Source: an uncultured Steroidobacter sp. | GTDB taxonomy: Bacteria > Pseudomonadota > Gammaproteobacteria > Steroidobacterales > Steroidobacteraceae | Reading direction: 5' to 3' | Length of the DNA: 64,000 bases | NCBI GenBank assembly: GCA_946478975.1 | Contig: CAMLEO010000001.1 | Location: forward strand, 22,999-86,998 | The notes under the pieces: model-generated | The model's database searches: none | The model's input: only the letters and a program-made list of their open reading frames with translations | Told to the model about the DNA's origin: nothing | Position numbers and translations under genes: made by a program | Shown: positions 38,645-47,104 of the stretch, piece by piece | How the letters are laid out: the number at the start of each line of letters is the position of its first letter | How positions within the stretch are numbered: the first letter of the stretch is position 1

Positions 38645-40942
38645 TCACGACGAAGGCGTCGGCGCGCCCAGCTCTCGCGAAAAGAATCGCAGCACCATTT
38701 CATAATAATGCCGGCCCTGCTGAGGCATGCGCACCAGGCCGTGTTTGCCGCCGGGATAGGTCATTACATCGAACGGCTTGTCCAGCGCCTGCAGCTTCTG
38801 CATCAGCTGCGTGCTGTGAGTAAACAGCACGTTGTCATCCGCCATGCCGTGCACGAGCAGCAGTGCGCCATGCAATGAGCCCGCATTCGGAAGCACCGCG
38901 CTGCTTTCATAGCCGGCGGCGTTCGCTTGCGGCGTGCCGAGATAACGTTCGGTGTAGTGCGTGTCGTACAGACGCCAGTCGGTGACTGGCGCGCCCGCGA
39001 TACCTGCACGAAACGCAGTTGTCGTCGTGAGCGCCATCAGCGACATATAGCCGCCGTAGCTCCAGCCCATGACGCCGATGCGATCGCCGGCGATGAACGG
39101 TTGTGACTTCAGGAACTCGACGCCGCGCAGCTGATCTTCGATTTCGACCTTGCCGGTGCGATTCGCAATAACGGTTTCGAAAGCGTTGCCGCGGAAGCCC
39201 GAGCCGCGGTTATCCAAAGTGAGTACGGCGAATCCATGCTGTGCGAGCACTTGTCGAAACATACCTTGAGTCGTGCGCCCGCCGCCCATCCAATCTTTGC
39301 GAACGTATTGGAAATGCGGGCCGCCGTAGGTGTCGACGATCGCGGGATAACGCTGGCCCGGCCGCATGTTCGCCGGCTTGATCAAGCGGTAATACAGCTG
39401 CTGGCCGTCGCTCGCGGTCAAGGTGCCGTACTCTTCCTTCACCTGATCGCTCACATACGGGTGATAGGGATGAGACGCGTCGAGTGCGTTACGCAGCAGC
39501 CAGTGCTGTACCGAGCCGTCCATCTTCCGGACGCTCGCGCTCAACGGCTGGTCTGGCGAGGAAAACAGATCGAGATAATGCTCTGCGCCCGGCAGCAACT
39601 TTGTATCGTGCCAGCCTTCCTCGCGTGACACGCGCGTCACCTTGGAAGGATCCTGCGTGTCGAGCGACGTCCAATACAACTGACGCTCCAGCGGCGAAAC
39701 CTGGTTCGCCAGGAAATACACGCGGCCTCGTTTCTCGTCGACGCCGACCAGGCCGTTCTCGATGCCGTCGCCGACCACCATCCAGTCGCCGGCGGTGAGC
39801 GGCCTCAGCAGCCGGCCGTCGAGGTCATAGAGATACAGATGTTTGTAGCCGCTGCGGCGAGACGACCACACGAACGCCGGCCTTGAATCGAGGAACTTGA
39901 AATCATCGTTCAGCTCGATCCAGTGCGGGCTGGTTTCGGTCAGGATCACGCGGCCCGCGCCGGTCGCGACATCGACCTTGAGCATTTCGAGTTTCTTCTG
40001 GTCGCGCGCCTGGCGCTGAACCGCCAGGAATTTCGAATCGGGAAACCACTTCACGCGCGCGAGATAACCATCGCCGAGCCCCAGATCCACGTCTGTGACT
40101 TTGGACGTGGCGAGCGAGACGACCTTGAGCTCGACCTTGGTGTTCGCAGTGCCGGCGGCGGGGTAGCGCTGACGAAACATCCGCGCGCCGTCGGCATTGA
40201 TCTCGAACCGTTCGACTTCCTGCACCGGCGAATCGTCGATGCGCGCGAACGCGATGTGAGAATCGTCCGGCGACCACCAATAGCCGGTGTCGCGGTCCAT
40301 TTCTTCCTGCGCCACGAATTCGGCGACGCCGTTTTGCACCAGCCCGGCACCGTCGGTGGTGATCGCGCGCTCCTCGCGCGTGCGCAGATCGATCACGTAC
40401 AAATTCTGGTCGCGCACGAAGCTGACGTAACGTCCCGCCGGCGAGATCTTCGCATCGGTTTCATACGCTTCGCTGTGCGTGAGGCGCACGACCGGCTCGG
40501 CGGACTTCGGCGCCTTCAAGTCATACAGATACAGATCGCCGCCGAGCGGAATCAGCAGCTGCCGACCGTCGCTGGAAAACTCATATTCGACGATGCCTCG
40601 CAGAGCGGCCGTGCGCTGACGCTCGCGTCGCGCCTCTTCCTCGGCCGACAGCTTCTCTTCCTTGCCGACCAGCTTGCGCGAGTCGACCAGCATGCGCGCT
40701 TCGCCGCTGCGAGTGTCGAATGCCCACAGGTCGAGCTGGTCCTTGTTGTCGGGCTTGCCCTGCAGATAAGTCACATAACGCCCATCGGGCGAGAACTTCG
40801 GCACCCGCAGGCGCGGGCCGCCGAGGTCGGGATCGGCGAAGATGCGGGCAATGGTGAGCGGTTCGGCGGACACGAGGGATCCCGTCAGTAAAGAGGCCAG
40901 AAACGTGGCGAAGGTGGCGAAAGCGAGCGTTGTATACCGCAT
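38645..40942 (-). CDS. S9 family peptidase, dipeptidyl-peptidase IV type (S9B)
   Basis: 765 residues with a signal peptide (about 1-26). An N-terminal beta-propeller (about 40-500) includes the DPP-IV-type double glutamate motif AEFVAQEEMDRDTGYWWSPD, which binds the substrate amino terminus. The alpha/beta-hydrolase domain has Ser628 in GWSYGGY, the Asp in GMADDNV and the His in GGKHGL. The protein would release X-Pro (or X-Ala) dipeptides in the periplasm. It diverges from a prolyl oligopeptidase-like gene with a 75-base gap, suggesting coordinated use in peptide scavenging. Confidence 0.92.
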   Translation of the reverse strand: MRYTTLAFATFATFLASLLTGSLVSAEPLTIARIFADPDLGGPRLRVPKFSPDGRYVTYLQGKPDNKDQLDLWAFDTRSGEARMLVDSRKLVGKEEKLSAEEEARRERQRTAALRGIVEYEFSSDGRQLLIPLGGDLYLYDLKAPKSAEPVVRLTHSEAYETDAKISPAGRYVSFVRDQNLYVIDLRTREERAITTDGAGLVQNGVAEFVAQEEMDRDTGYWWSPDDSHIAFARIDDSPVQEVERFEINADGARMFRQRYPAAGTANTKVELKVVSLATSKVTDVDLGLGDGYLARVKWFPDSKFLAVQRQARDQKKLEMLKVDVATGAGRVILTETSPHWIELNDDFKFLDSRPAFVWSSRRSGYKHLYLYDLDGRLLRPLTAGDWMVVGDGIENGLVGVDEKRGRVYFLANQVSPLERQLYWTSLDTQDPSKVTRVSREEGWHDTKLLPGAEHYLDLFSSPDQPLSASVRKMDGSVQHWLLRNALDASHPYHPYVSDQVKEEYGTLTASDGQQLYYRLIKPANMRPGQRYPAIVDTYGGPHFQYVRKDWMGGGRTTQGMFRQVLAQHGFAVLTLDNRGSGFRGNAFETVIANRTGKVEIEDQLRGVEFLKSQPFIAGDRIGVMGWSYGGYMSLMALTTTTAFRAGIAGAPVTDWRLYDTHYTERYLGTPQANAAGYESSAVLPNAGSLHGALLLVHGMADDNVLFTHSTQLMQKLQALDKPFDVMTYPGGKHGLVRMPQQGRHYYEMVLRFFSRELGAPTPSS

Positions 40943-41017
40943 GAGAGTTACGCCGTGAACGGGATGGCGAAGTTACACTAATGGCACCTGATCCCGCATT
41001 CCGCGAGCACGACCCTC

Positions 41018-43222
41018 ATGAATCGAATCGTCCCTCAGCTGGCGTGGGTGTTGAGTCTGGCGCTGCTGAGTGCCTGCGGTGTCGACTCGACCAAACGAAC
41101 TGCCGCCGAGCCCATGCCGCCCGCCACGCCGCCCGTGCAAGCCCGAGCCTTTGCCTATCCGGACACCCAGCGCGTCGATCACGTCGACACCTACTTCGGC
41201 ACCGAAGTGAAAGATCCTTACCGCTGGCTGGAAGCCACCGACGGCGCCGACGTGAAGCATTGGATCCAGGCGCAGAACGCGCTCTCGCAGCCGTACCTGG
41301 AAGGCATTCCGGCGCGTGAACGCATCAAGCAGCGCATGACGCAGCTGTGGAATTACGAGCGTTACGACATTCCGGTCAAACGCGGCAATCGTTACTTCTA
41401 TTTGCGCAACGACGGTTTGCAGAATCAGAGCGTGCTGTACATCGCCGATCGCCTGGACGGCGAGCCGCGGGTGCTGCTGGATCCGAACAAGCTCAGCAAG
41501 GATGCGACCATCGCGCTGAGTGAGTTCATGCCGAGCCCGGACGGGCGCACGCTCGCGTACAGCCTGTCCGATGGCGGCACCGACTGGCGCACCTGGCATT
41601 TCATGGACGTGGCCACCGGCAGGCAATTGCCGGATGTACTGCGTTTCATCAAGTTCGTGCCGGTGGCCTGGACGGCCGATTCCAAATCCGTTTACTACGC
41701 GCGTTTCCCACAGCGCCCGGACGGCGCGGGCGACGACACCAAACAACGCGAGGTCTACTGGCACAAGCTCGGCAGCGAGTTCGCTAACGATCCGCTGGTG
41801 TTCAAGGTCACCGACCATCCCACGCGCAATCCGTACGTGCAGATCTCGGATGACGGTCGTTACGCGGTGTATTGGCTGTACGACGGCTCGCAGTCCACCG
41901 GTGTCTACTATCGGAAGATCGCGAAGGATGGCACTCCGTCCGGCGACACCGTGCGGCTGATCGATACGTTCGATGCGCATTACGAGTTCATCGCCGAGAT
42001 CGACGATGTTTTCTATATCCGCAGCGACGCAGGCGCGCCGAACACTCGCGTCGTCGCGATGCCGGCGCGGCCGACGGGCGCGAAAGAGCAGCGCGTGATC
42101 GTTCCGGAGGCGCAGTACTCGCTCGAAGATATTTCCATCGTCGGCCGCAGACTCATCGCGCATTACCTGCAGGATGCGCATTCGGTGGTGCGCGTGTTCG
42201 ATCTGAACGGCAAGGCGCAGTACGACGTGAAGCTGCCGGGCCTCGGCACGGCGGTGGGATTCCTCGGTGACGTCAAGGATCAGGAAACGTTCTTTGGTTA
42301 CACCGATTTCCTGACGCCGATGATGATTTCGCGTCTGGACATTCCGACCGGCGCGACCCAGGTGTTTCGCGCGACGAAGCTGGCGGCGGACACCGGCAAC
42401 CTCGTCGTGAAGCAGGTGTTCTACAAGAGCAAGGACGGCACGTCGGTGCCGATGTTCATCGCGCATCGCAAGGATCTGGACCTCAACGGCCAGAACTTCG
42501 TGCAGCTGTACGGCTACGGCGGCTTCAGCGTCGCGCAGCAGCCGTCGTTCAGCGTGCCGGTGCTGGTGTGGCTGGAAATGGGCGGCGTGTATGCGATGGC
42601 GAATTTGCGCGGCGGCTCGGAATACGGCGAGGCGTGGCACGAGGCCGGCACCAAGCTCAATAAACAAAACGTGTTCGACGATTTCATCGCCGCGGCCCAG
42701 TACCTGGTGGCGGAGAAGTACACGTCGCCGAAGAAGATCGCGATCCGCGGCCGGAGCAACGGCGGCCTGCTCGTCGGCGCAGTGCTGACTCAGCGTCCGG
42801 ATTTGTTTGGCGCCGCGCTGCCGGCGGTCGGTGTGCTGGACATGCTTCGTTATCACACGCCCAGCGCCAACGCGCGTCAGTGGTCGAGCGACTATGGCTT
42901 GAGCGAGAACGAGGCGGAGTTTCGTGCGCAGCTGGCGTATTCACCGGTCCACAACGCTAAGCCCGCGTGTTATCCGCCGACGCTGGTCACAACGGCCGAT
43001 CGTGACGATCGCGTCGTACCCTGGCATAGCTACAAATTCGCGGCCGCGCTGCAGGCGGCGCAAACCTGCGACACCCCAGTGATGCTGCGAGTCGAAACTC
43101 GCGCCGGGCACGGTGCGGGCAAGCCGGTATGGATGCAGATCGAGGATTACGCCGACCAGTGGGCGTTCCTGGTCAAGGCGCTCGGGATGAATCAGCAGGT
43201 GCTGCCCGGGCCCAGTCCTTAA
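41018..43222 (+). CDS. Prolyl oligopeptidase family lipoprotein (S9A)
   Basis: 734 residues. The signal sequence ends with lipobox LLSAC near residue 20, so the protein is probably a lipoprotein. The S9A N-terminus is recognisable ([16 protein letters not shown]), followed by a seven-blade propeller and a catalytic domain with Ser580 in GRSNGGLL, Asp in DRDDRVVP and His in RAGHGAGKP. These enzymes cleave after proline in short peptides. It diverges from the DPP-IV-like gene and its end overlaps the convergent yacG by a few bases. Confidence 0.92.
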   Translation: MNRIVPQLAWVLSLALLSACGVDSTKRTAAEPMPPATPPVQARAFAYPDTQRVDHVDTYFGTEVKDPYRWLEATDGADVKHWIQAQNALSQPYLEGIPARERIKQRMTQLWNYERYDIPVKRGNRYFYLRNDGLQNQSVLYIADRLDGEPRVLLDPNKLSKDATIALSEFMPSPDGRTLAYSLSDGGTDWRTWHFMDVATGRQLPDVLRFIKFVPVAWTADSKSVYYARFPQRPDGAGDDTKQREVYWHKLGSEFANDPLVFKVTDHPTRNPYVQISDDGRYAVYWLYDGSQSTGVYYRKIAKDGTPSGDTVRLIDTFDAHYEFIAEIDDVFYIRSDAGAPNTRVVAMPARPTGAKEQRVIVPEAQYSLEDISIVGRRLIAHYLQDAHSVVRVFDLNGKAQYDVKLPGLGTAVGFLGDVKDQETFFGYTDFLTPMMISRLDIPTGATQVFRATKLAADTGNLVVKQVFYKSKDGTSVPMFIAHRKDLDLNGQNFVQLYGYGGFSVAQQPSFSVPVLVWLEMGGVYAMANLRGGSEYGEAWHEAGTKLNKQNVFDDFIAAAQYLVAEKYTSPKKIAIRGRSNGGLLVGAVLTQRPDLFGAALPAVGVLDMLRYHTPSANARQWSSDYGLSENEAEFRAQLAYSPVHNAKPACYPPTLVTTADRDDRVVPWHSYKFAAALQAAQTCDTPVMLRVETRAGHGAGKPVWMQIEDYADQWAFLVKALGMNQQVLPGPSP

Positions 43223-43407
43223 TGCTCGTCGTCGCGTTTGACGTCGTCGTCGGTTTCGACCACTTCACCGGGGATGGCGTGCTGCTCGGCGGCCCAGGCG
43301 CCCAGATCGATGAGCTTGCAGCGCTCGCTGCAGAACGGCCGCCAGCGCGACGCCTCCGTCCATTCGACGGGGCGGCTGCAGGTGGGGCAGCGGACTTTGG
43401 TCGCCAT
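43219..43407 (-). CDS. yacG: DNA gyrase inhibitor YacG
   Basis: 62 residues. A zinc-finger protein that in E. coli binds GyrB and inhibits gyrase. The four-cysteine pattern CPTCSRP and [15 protein letters not shown] matches the family, and the acidic tail ([12 protein letters not shown]) is usual. It lies downstream of zapD on the same strand with a 12-base gap, the conserved zapD-yacG pair; coaE and pilD, often next to them, are not here. Confidence 0.93.
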   Translation of the reverse strand: MATKVRCPTCSRPVEWTEASRWRPFCSERCKLIDLGAWAAEQHAIPGEVVETDDDVKRDDEH

Positions 43408-43419
43408 GCCGGCTCGCGC

Positions 43420-44214
43420 TCAGGTACAGACGGTGAGCTGGAACTTCACGTCCTCTGTTGTCTGAACCGGCCGCGAGTTGAGATCGTTCCACGTCAGGAA
43501 ACGAATGCTGCAGCGATGATGGCTGCCGCTGATTTCCGGAAACAGCTGCGTACCGGTCGGCAGTGCCAGGCGCAGCAGCTGACAGGGATTTTCCCGCTCG
43601 AACGCGATCTGAAAGTTGCCGCCGACCGCCACTTCCGGCCGCGCACGGCCCGCCTCTCGCGTCAGCCACAGCAGCTCGGTGACGGCATCACACAGCGGCC
43701 GGATGGTCGCCATCCAATCGCCGAACGCCTTGGAACGCGCCGCGAACGGCTGGTCGAGCCAGTGCCGGTAATCGGGCAGATCGAACTCGCAGGTGCCGCC
43801 GGGAATGGTGCTGCGATGCTTGATGGAGTTCAGGAACTCCGAATCCCGCAGCCGCTGCATGAACAGCGCGCCCACTGAATTCAATTCGGTGCGCAGCCGC
43901 GTGAGGTTCGACAGCACCGCCTTCAGCCGGGACGTGTCCACGCCCTGGCGCGACGTGTAGTCCTGCATAATGGCCATCTGCCGTTCCAGGTCCTTGAGCA
44001 CCTCGCTGCGAATATCGCCGCGCGCGGTGATCGCCAGGATTTCCAGCAGCGAGCTCATGGCAGCGCGCGTCGACCACTGGTCTTCGCGCTCTTCATGGTA
44101 GAGCGCCTGCTGGTAGAGGAAGTCGAGTCGCAAGAACGTGCGCATCCGCTCGTTGAGCGGCTGCTCATAGACCGGGCCGGCGGAGGCCTGGCGCGAATTT
44201 TCGGACGAACTCAT
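43420..44214 (-). CDS. zapD: Cell division protein ZapD
   Basis: About 264 residues. ZapD crosslinks FtsZ filaments through the FtsZ C-terminal peptide. The N-terminus after the chosen start reads VYEQPLNERMRTFLRLDFLYQQ (two overlapping motifs near residue 15), the signature of the family; RLDFLYQQ and WLDQPFAARSKAF further on also fit. The frame is open for another 59 codons upstream to 44391, but the ATG at 44214 gives the family N-terminus and avoids overlap with the divergent DUF481 leader. Confidence 0.93.
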   Translation of the reverse strand: MSSSENSRQASAGPVYEQPLNERMRTFLRLDFLYQQALYHEEREDQWSTRAAMSSLLEILAITARGDIRSEVLKDLERQMAIMQDYTSRQGVDTSRLKAVLSNLTRLRTELNSVGALFMQRLRDSEFLNSIKHRSTIPGGTCEFDLPDYRHWLDQPFAARSKAFGDWMATIRPLCDAVTELLWLTREAGRARPEVAVGGNFQIAFERENPCQLLRLALPTGTQLFPEISGSHHRCSIRFLTWNDLNSRPVQTTEDVKFQLTVCT

Positions 44215-44393
44215 CCTGCGGATTGTGAAGCACTGGGCCGCGGTTGAAAAACCCTTTTTGATTTGCGACACCGCCGGCGTTCGGATGCGGAGCATGGAAC
44301 TCACGTCCGTAGCTCGCGCATTTAGGTATTTCTGCGTGTATTTCGGCCCCCGCATCTGCATCGGGGCGCACGCACTGTCGAGGGAGCTCATTG

Positions 44394-45128
44394 ATGCGAC
44401 GATGTTTATTCGCGGCCGCCCTGCTGGCCGCCGCCGCTGGCCCGGCGCACGCGGACTGGAGCGGCAAGGGCGAAACCGGCCTGGTGCTCGCCAGCGGCAA
44501 CACCGACACCGAAACCGCCAACGCCAAGATTCAGGTGGTCAACGAAACACCGGACTGGAAATGGGCCTCGGGCGGCACCGTGCTCTACGCCTCCGACGAG
44601 GAAGGCAAGACCGCCAACCGCTGGGACGTCGCCACCCAGCTGGACTGGAACTTCACCAAACGCAACTTCCTGTTCGGCGCCGGCCGCTACGAAGAGGATG
44701 AATTCAGCGGCTTCAAATACCAAGCCGCCGCCTCGTACGGTGTCGGCCGCCGCTTCTTCGATACGCCGACCACCAGGGCTACCGGCACGCTCGGCGCCGG
44801 TTACAAATTCTTCGCCACGCGCGACTCGTTCGACGATACGACGGGTGCTTTGCTCGAACGCGGCAAGAGCGATCGCGAAGTGATTTTTCGAGCGACGCTC
44901 GACTTCGAGCATCAATTCACGCCGACCACCAACTTCATCAACAAGCTGATCGTCGAGTCCGGCGCCGACAACACCTTCGTTTCCAACGACGCGTCACTGC
45001 AAGTGAAAATGACCGACGTCCTCGCCCTCGCCGTCGGCTTCTCCGTCCGCCACAACACCCAACCTCCTCAGGATTTCCAGCAGACGGATACGCTGACGAC
45101 GATCAATCTCGTTTACGAGGTGAAGTGA
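44394..45128 (+). CDS. DUF481 (YdiY-like) outer-membrane beta-barrel protein
   Basis: 244 residues. A signal peptide (about 1-21, ending HA-D) is followed by alternating beta-strand sequence: GETGLVLASGNTDTETANAKI near residue 27 and later strands ending in a terminal aromatic-rich NLVYEVK. This is the DUF481 pattern, assumed to be a small outer-membrane barrel of unknown job. ATG at 44394 with AGGGAG seven bases upstream is preferred over TTG at 44391. It diverges from zapD. Confidence 0.85.
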   Translation: MRRCLFAAALLAAAAGPAHADWSGKGETGLVLASGNTDTETANAKIQVVNETPDWKWASGGTVLYASDEEGKTANRWDVATQLDWNFTKRNFLFGAGRYEEDEFSGFKYQAAASYGVGRRFFDTPTTRATGTLGAGYKFFATRDSFDDTTGALLERGKSDREVIFRATLDFEHQFTPTTNFINKLIVESGADNTFVSNDASLQVKMTDVLALAVGFSVRHNTQPPQDFQQTDTLTTINLVYEVK

Positions 45129-45129
45129 G

Positions 45130-45591
45130 GTTTGCGTTTCGCGTTGGCCGCAGACGCGCAGGGCGCGCAGCCCCAGCTCGAAGATAACTTGCAATCTGTT
45201 GCATGTTATTGGTTGCCAGCGAGGCCAATTTGCATTTGAGTGCAATTTAGCGCCCGCCGTACCTGTTTATGCGCGCATCTTCGAGCCGGCGGAAAGGGAA
45301 GGGTTGTGGGAAGTTCGCCAACCCAGGTGACGATGCCGCCCTCACTCCTTCGAGCTGGCCGTTGCAGGCTTGCGCTACAGATGCGGCCGCGCGGAATAGC
45401 GGGGCGCGCGTTAGCGCGCCGAGAGCGCAGTGAGGCGAAACGCTGCCACGGCGACATTCATGCGGGCACCATCGAAAGCCGATGCAGCCCACGCCGAAGA
45501 CGCTGGCGAGTTTCCCACAACCCTTCCCTACGCCGCCGGCTCAGCCGAAGGCTGCGCGCCGCGCGTCCGCGCCAACGCGAAGCGCAAAAAA
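45130..45591. repeat. Nested long inverted repeat filling the gap between convergent genes
   Basis: Outer arms 45130-45171 and 45551-45591 are inverted, imperfect copies sharing CTTCGCGTTGG/TTTCGCGTTGG and GCGCGCAGC. Inner arms 45283-45319 and 45505-45542 share GAGCCGGCGG and AGGGAAGGGTTGTGGGAA. Between the inner arms a perfect hairpin GGCGCGC-GTTA-GCGCGCC lies at 45403-45420. The element ends next to the DUF481 stop on one side and the dsbA stop on the other. No ORF is credible in it. It may be a miniature mobile element or a large bidirectional terminator. Confidence 0.7.
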
Positions 45592-46224
45592 CTACTTGGC
45601 GCCGCCGGCGGAGGAAGCCTGAGTGACCAGCTCGCGAGTGATGCGAAGCATGTCCGGATAGTCCTTGCCGAGGGCTTTGTATTTGCCGGCGACCGTGAGC
45701 GTGGGGACGCCTTCGATCTTGTAGTCGCGCGACATTTGATCGGCGAGGACGGCCTTGGCCGTCACTTCGGGTGAATTGAACAGCGTGCGGAATTTGTTCG
45801 CGTCGACGCCGTTCGCGGCAGCCCAGGCGGTGAGGGATTCAATATCGAACAGCTGCTGATGATCTTTGTGAATGCCATCGAACAGCTTTTCATCCAAACG
45901 TTCCAAATCGCCGGTGGCCTGCAGCGCGTAGTACGCCCGCACCAGCTGACCCCACTCGCGCCGGCCGAACGCGACCGGCACGCGAACGAGCACGGCATTC
46001 GCCGGCAGCTCCGCCTTTTGCCACTGCTTGAGCAGTGGCGCCATGTGGAAGCAATGCGGGCAGCCGTAGGAGAAGAATTCGATCACTTCGATTTTGCCGG
46101 TCGTCGTCGGCGTCTGCGGCGGCGTGATCAATTGATAGTCGACGCCTTGCGTCGGCGCGGCCCATGCCAGCGAGCCGACCAACGACAGAAACAGCACGAA
46201 ACCGATCCGAGCTGCTGCGATCAC
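45592..46224 (-). CDS. dsbA: Thiol:disulfide interchange protein DsbA
   Basis: 210 residues. A signal peptide (about 1-22) precedes a thioredoxin-like domain with an inserted helical domain. The active site is CPHC within FFSYGCPHCFHM near residue 55, and the cis-proline loop is EGVPTLTV near 171. It introduces disulfides into exported proteins and would be recycled by DsbB, not seen here. It is followed upstream on the same strand by the FKBP isomerase gene (31 bases apart), so two periplasmic folding factors may share a transcript. Confidence 0.93.
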   Translation of the reverse strand: MIAAARIGFVLFLSLVGSLAWAAPTQGVDYQLITPPQTPTTTGKIEVIEFFSYGCPHCFHMAPLLKQWQKAELPANAVLVRVPVAFGRREWGQLVRAYYALQATGDLERLDEKLFDGIHKDHQQLFDIESLTAWAAANGVDANKFRTLFNSPEVTAKAVLADQMSRDYKIEGVPTLTVAGKYKALGKDYPDMLRITRELVTQASSAGGAK

Positions 46225-46255
46225 AATTCTTCTCCTGCGTCAGTGCGATGAAAAG

Positions 46256-46984
46256 TTATTTCTGGGGCGCCGGAGCAGCAGCGGCCGGCGGATTCTCGAT
46301 GGCGAGCAATTCGACGTCGAAGATCAGCGTCGCGCCCGGGCCGATATCCGGCGGCGCGCCGCGGTCACCATACGCAATCGAGGCCGGGCACACGAGGCGG
46401 CTCTTGCCACCGACCTTCATCATCTGCACGCCTTCGGTCCAGCAAGGGATCACGCCGTTGAGCGGGAAGGTCGCGGGTTCGCCGCGCTCGACCGAGCTGT
46501 CGAACACTTTCCCGTTCGGCAACGTGCCGTGATAGTGGACCTTCACTGTGTCCGTCGCCTTCGGCTGCGGGCCGGTGCCTTCGGTCTTGGTCGTGTAGAT
46601 CAAGCCGGACTCCATGCGCTTCGCACCCGGCTCGGCAGCCGCTTTATCCAGCGCGGCCTTGCCGACAGCGGCCACACGCGTGCTCTGCAGCTCGCGCAGC
46701 TTCGGAATATAAGTTTGGACATCCACCTGCGGCTTCTTGCCGAGCGCGCCGTCGGCGAAGCCGAGCTGCACTTGAGCGAGTTCTTCCGGCGACAGGTTGA
46801 ACGACGCAATGCTCTGAGAAACGGCAACGCCGAGCGCGTAGAGCGCCTTCTGATCCTCGGTGCCGCCGAGGGTCGCGGCCGTTTGCGCGGGTGTGCCTTT
46901 GGCCGGTTTGGGTTCCTTGGCGTAGAGCTTGATCGCCCCGACGAACAGCACGAACCCGATCGCCGCAATGATGAACGATTTCAT
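46256..46984 (-). CDS. FKBP-type peptidyl-prolyl isomerase (FkpA/Mip-like)
   Basis: 242 residues. A hydrophobic N-terminus (about 3-20) serves as signal or anchor; a helical dimerisation domain follows (about 45-120, DQKALYALGVAVSQSIASF), then the FKBP domain with VKVHYHGTLPNGKVFDSS near 143, GVIPCWTEGVQMM near 177 and IAYGDRGAPPDIGPGATLIFDVELL near 204 (three motifs). It acts as a periplasmic or membrane-attached prolyl isomerase and chaperone. It sits just before dsbA on the same strand. Confidence 0.92.
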   Translation of the reverse strand: MKSFIIAAIGFVLFVGAIKLYAKEPKPAKGTPAQTAATLGGTEDQKALYALGVAVSQSIASFNLSPEELAQVQLGFADGALGKKPQVDVQTYIPKLRELQSTRVAAVGKAALDKAAAEPGAKRMESGLIYTTKTEGTGPQPKATDTVKVHYHGTLPNGKVFDSSVERGEPATFPLNGVIPCWTEGVQMMKVGGKSRLVCPASIAYGDRGAPPDIGPGATLIFDVELLAIENPPAAAAPAPQK

Positions 46985-47019
46985 GGGAGTCCCTGGTTGA
47001 ACTAGTTGGCGCGTGACAA

Positions 47020-47051
47020 AAGGCGGCCAGGATACAGCATTGGCCGCCTGT
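47020..47051 (-). terminator. Intrinsic terminator of the M3 peptidase gene
   Basis: On the minus strand AGGCGGCCA and TGGCCGCCT form a perfect 9-bp stem with an 11-base loop, followed at once by TTTTGTC. It lies 54 bases after the M3 peptidase stop. A second hairpin GCCGCC/GGCGGC lies between them. Confidence 0.75.
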
Positions 47052-47104
47052 TACGTCTAGGAGCCGCCTGTCTCACGGCGGCGACGTTGCCGAAAGTTAA
47101 TGGA

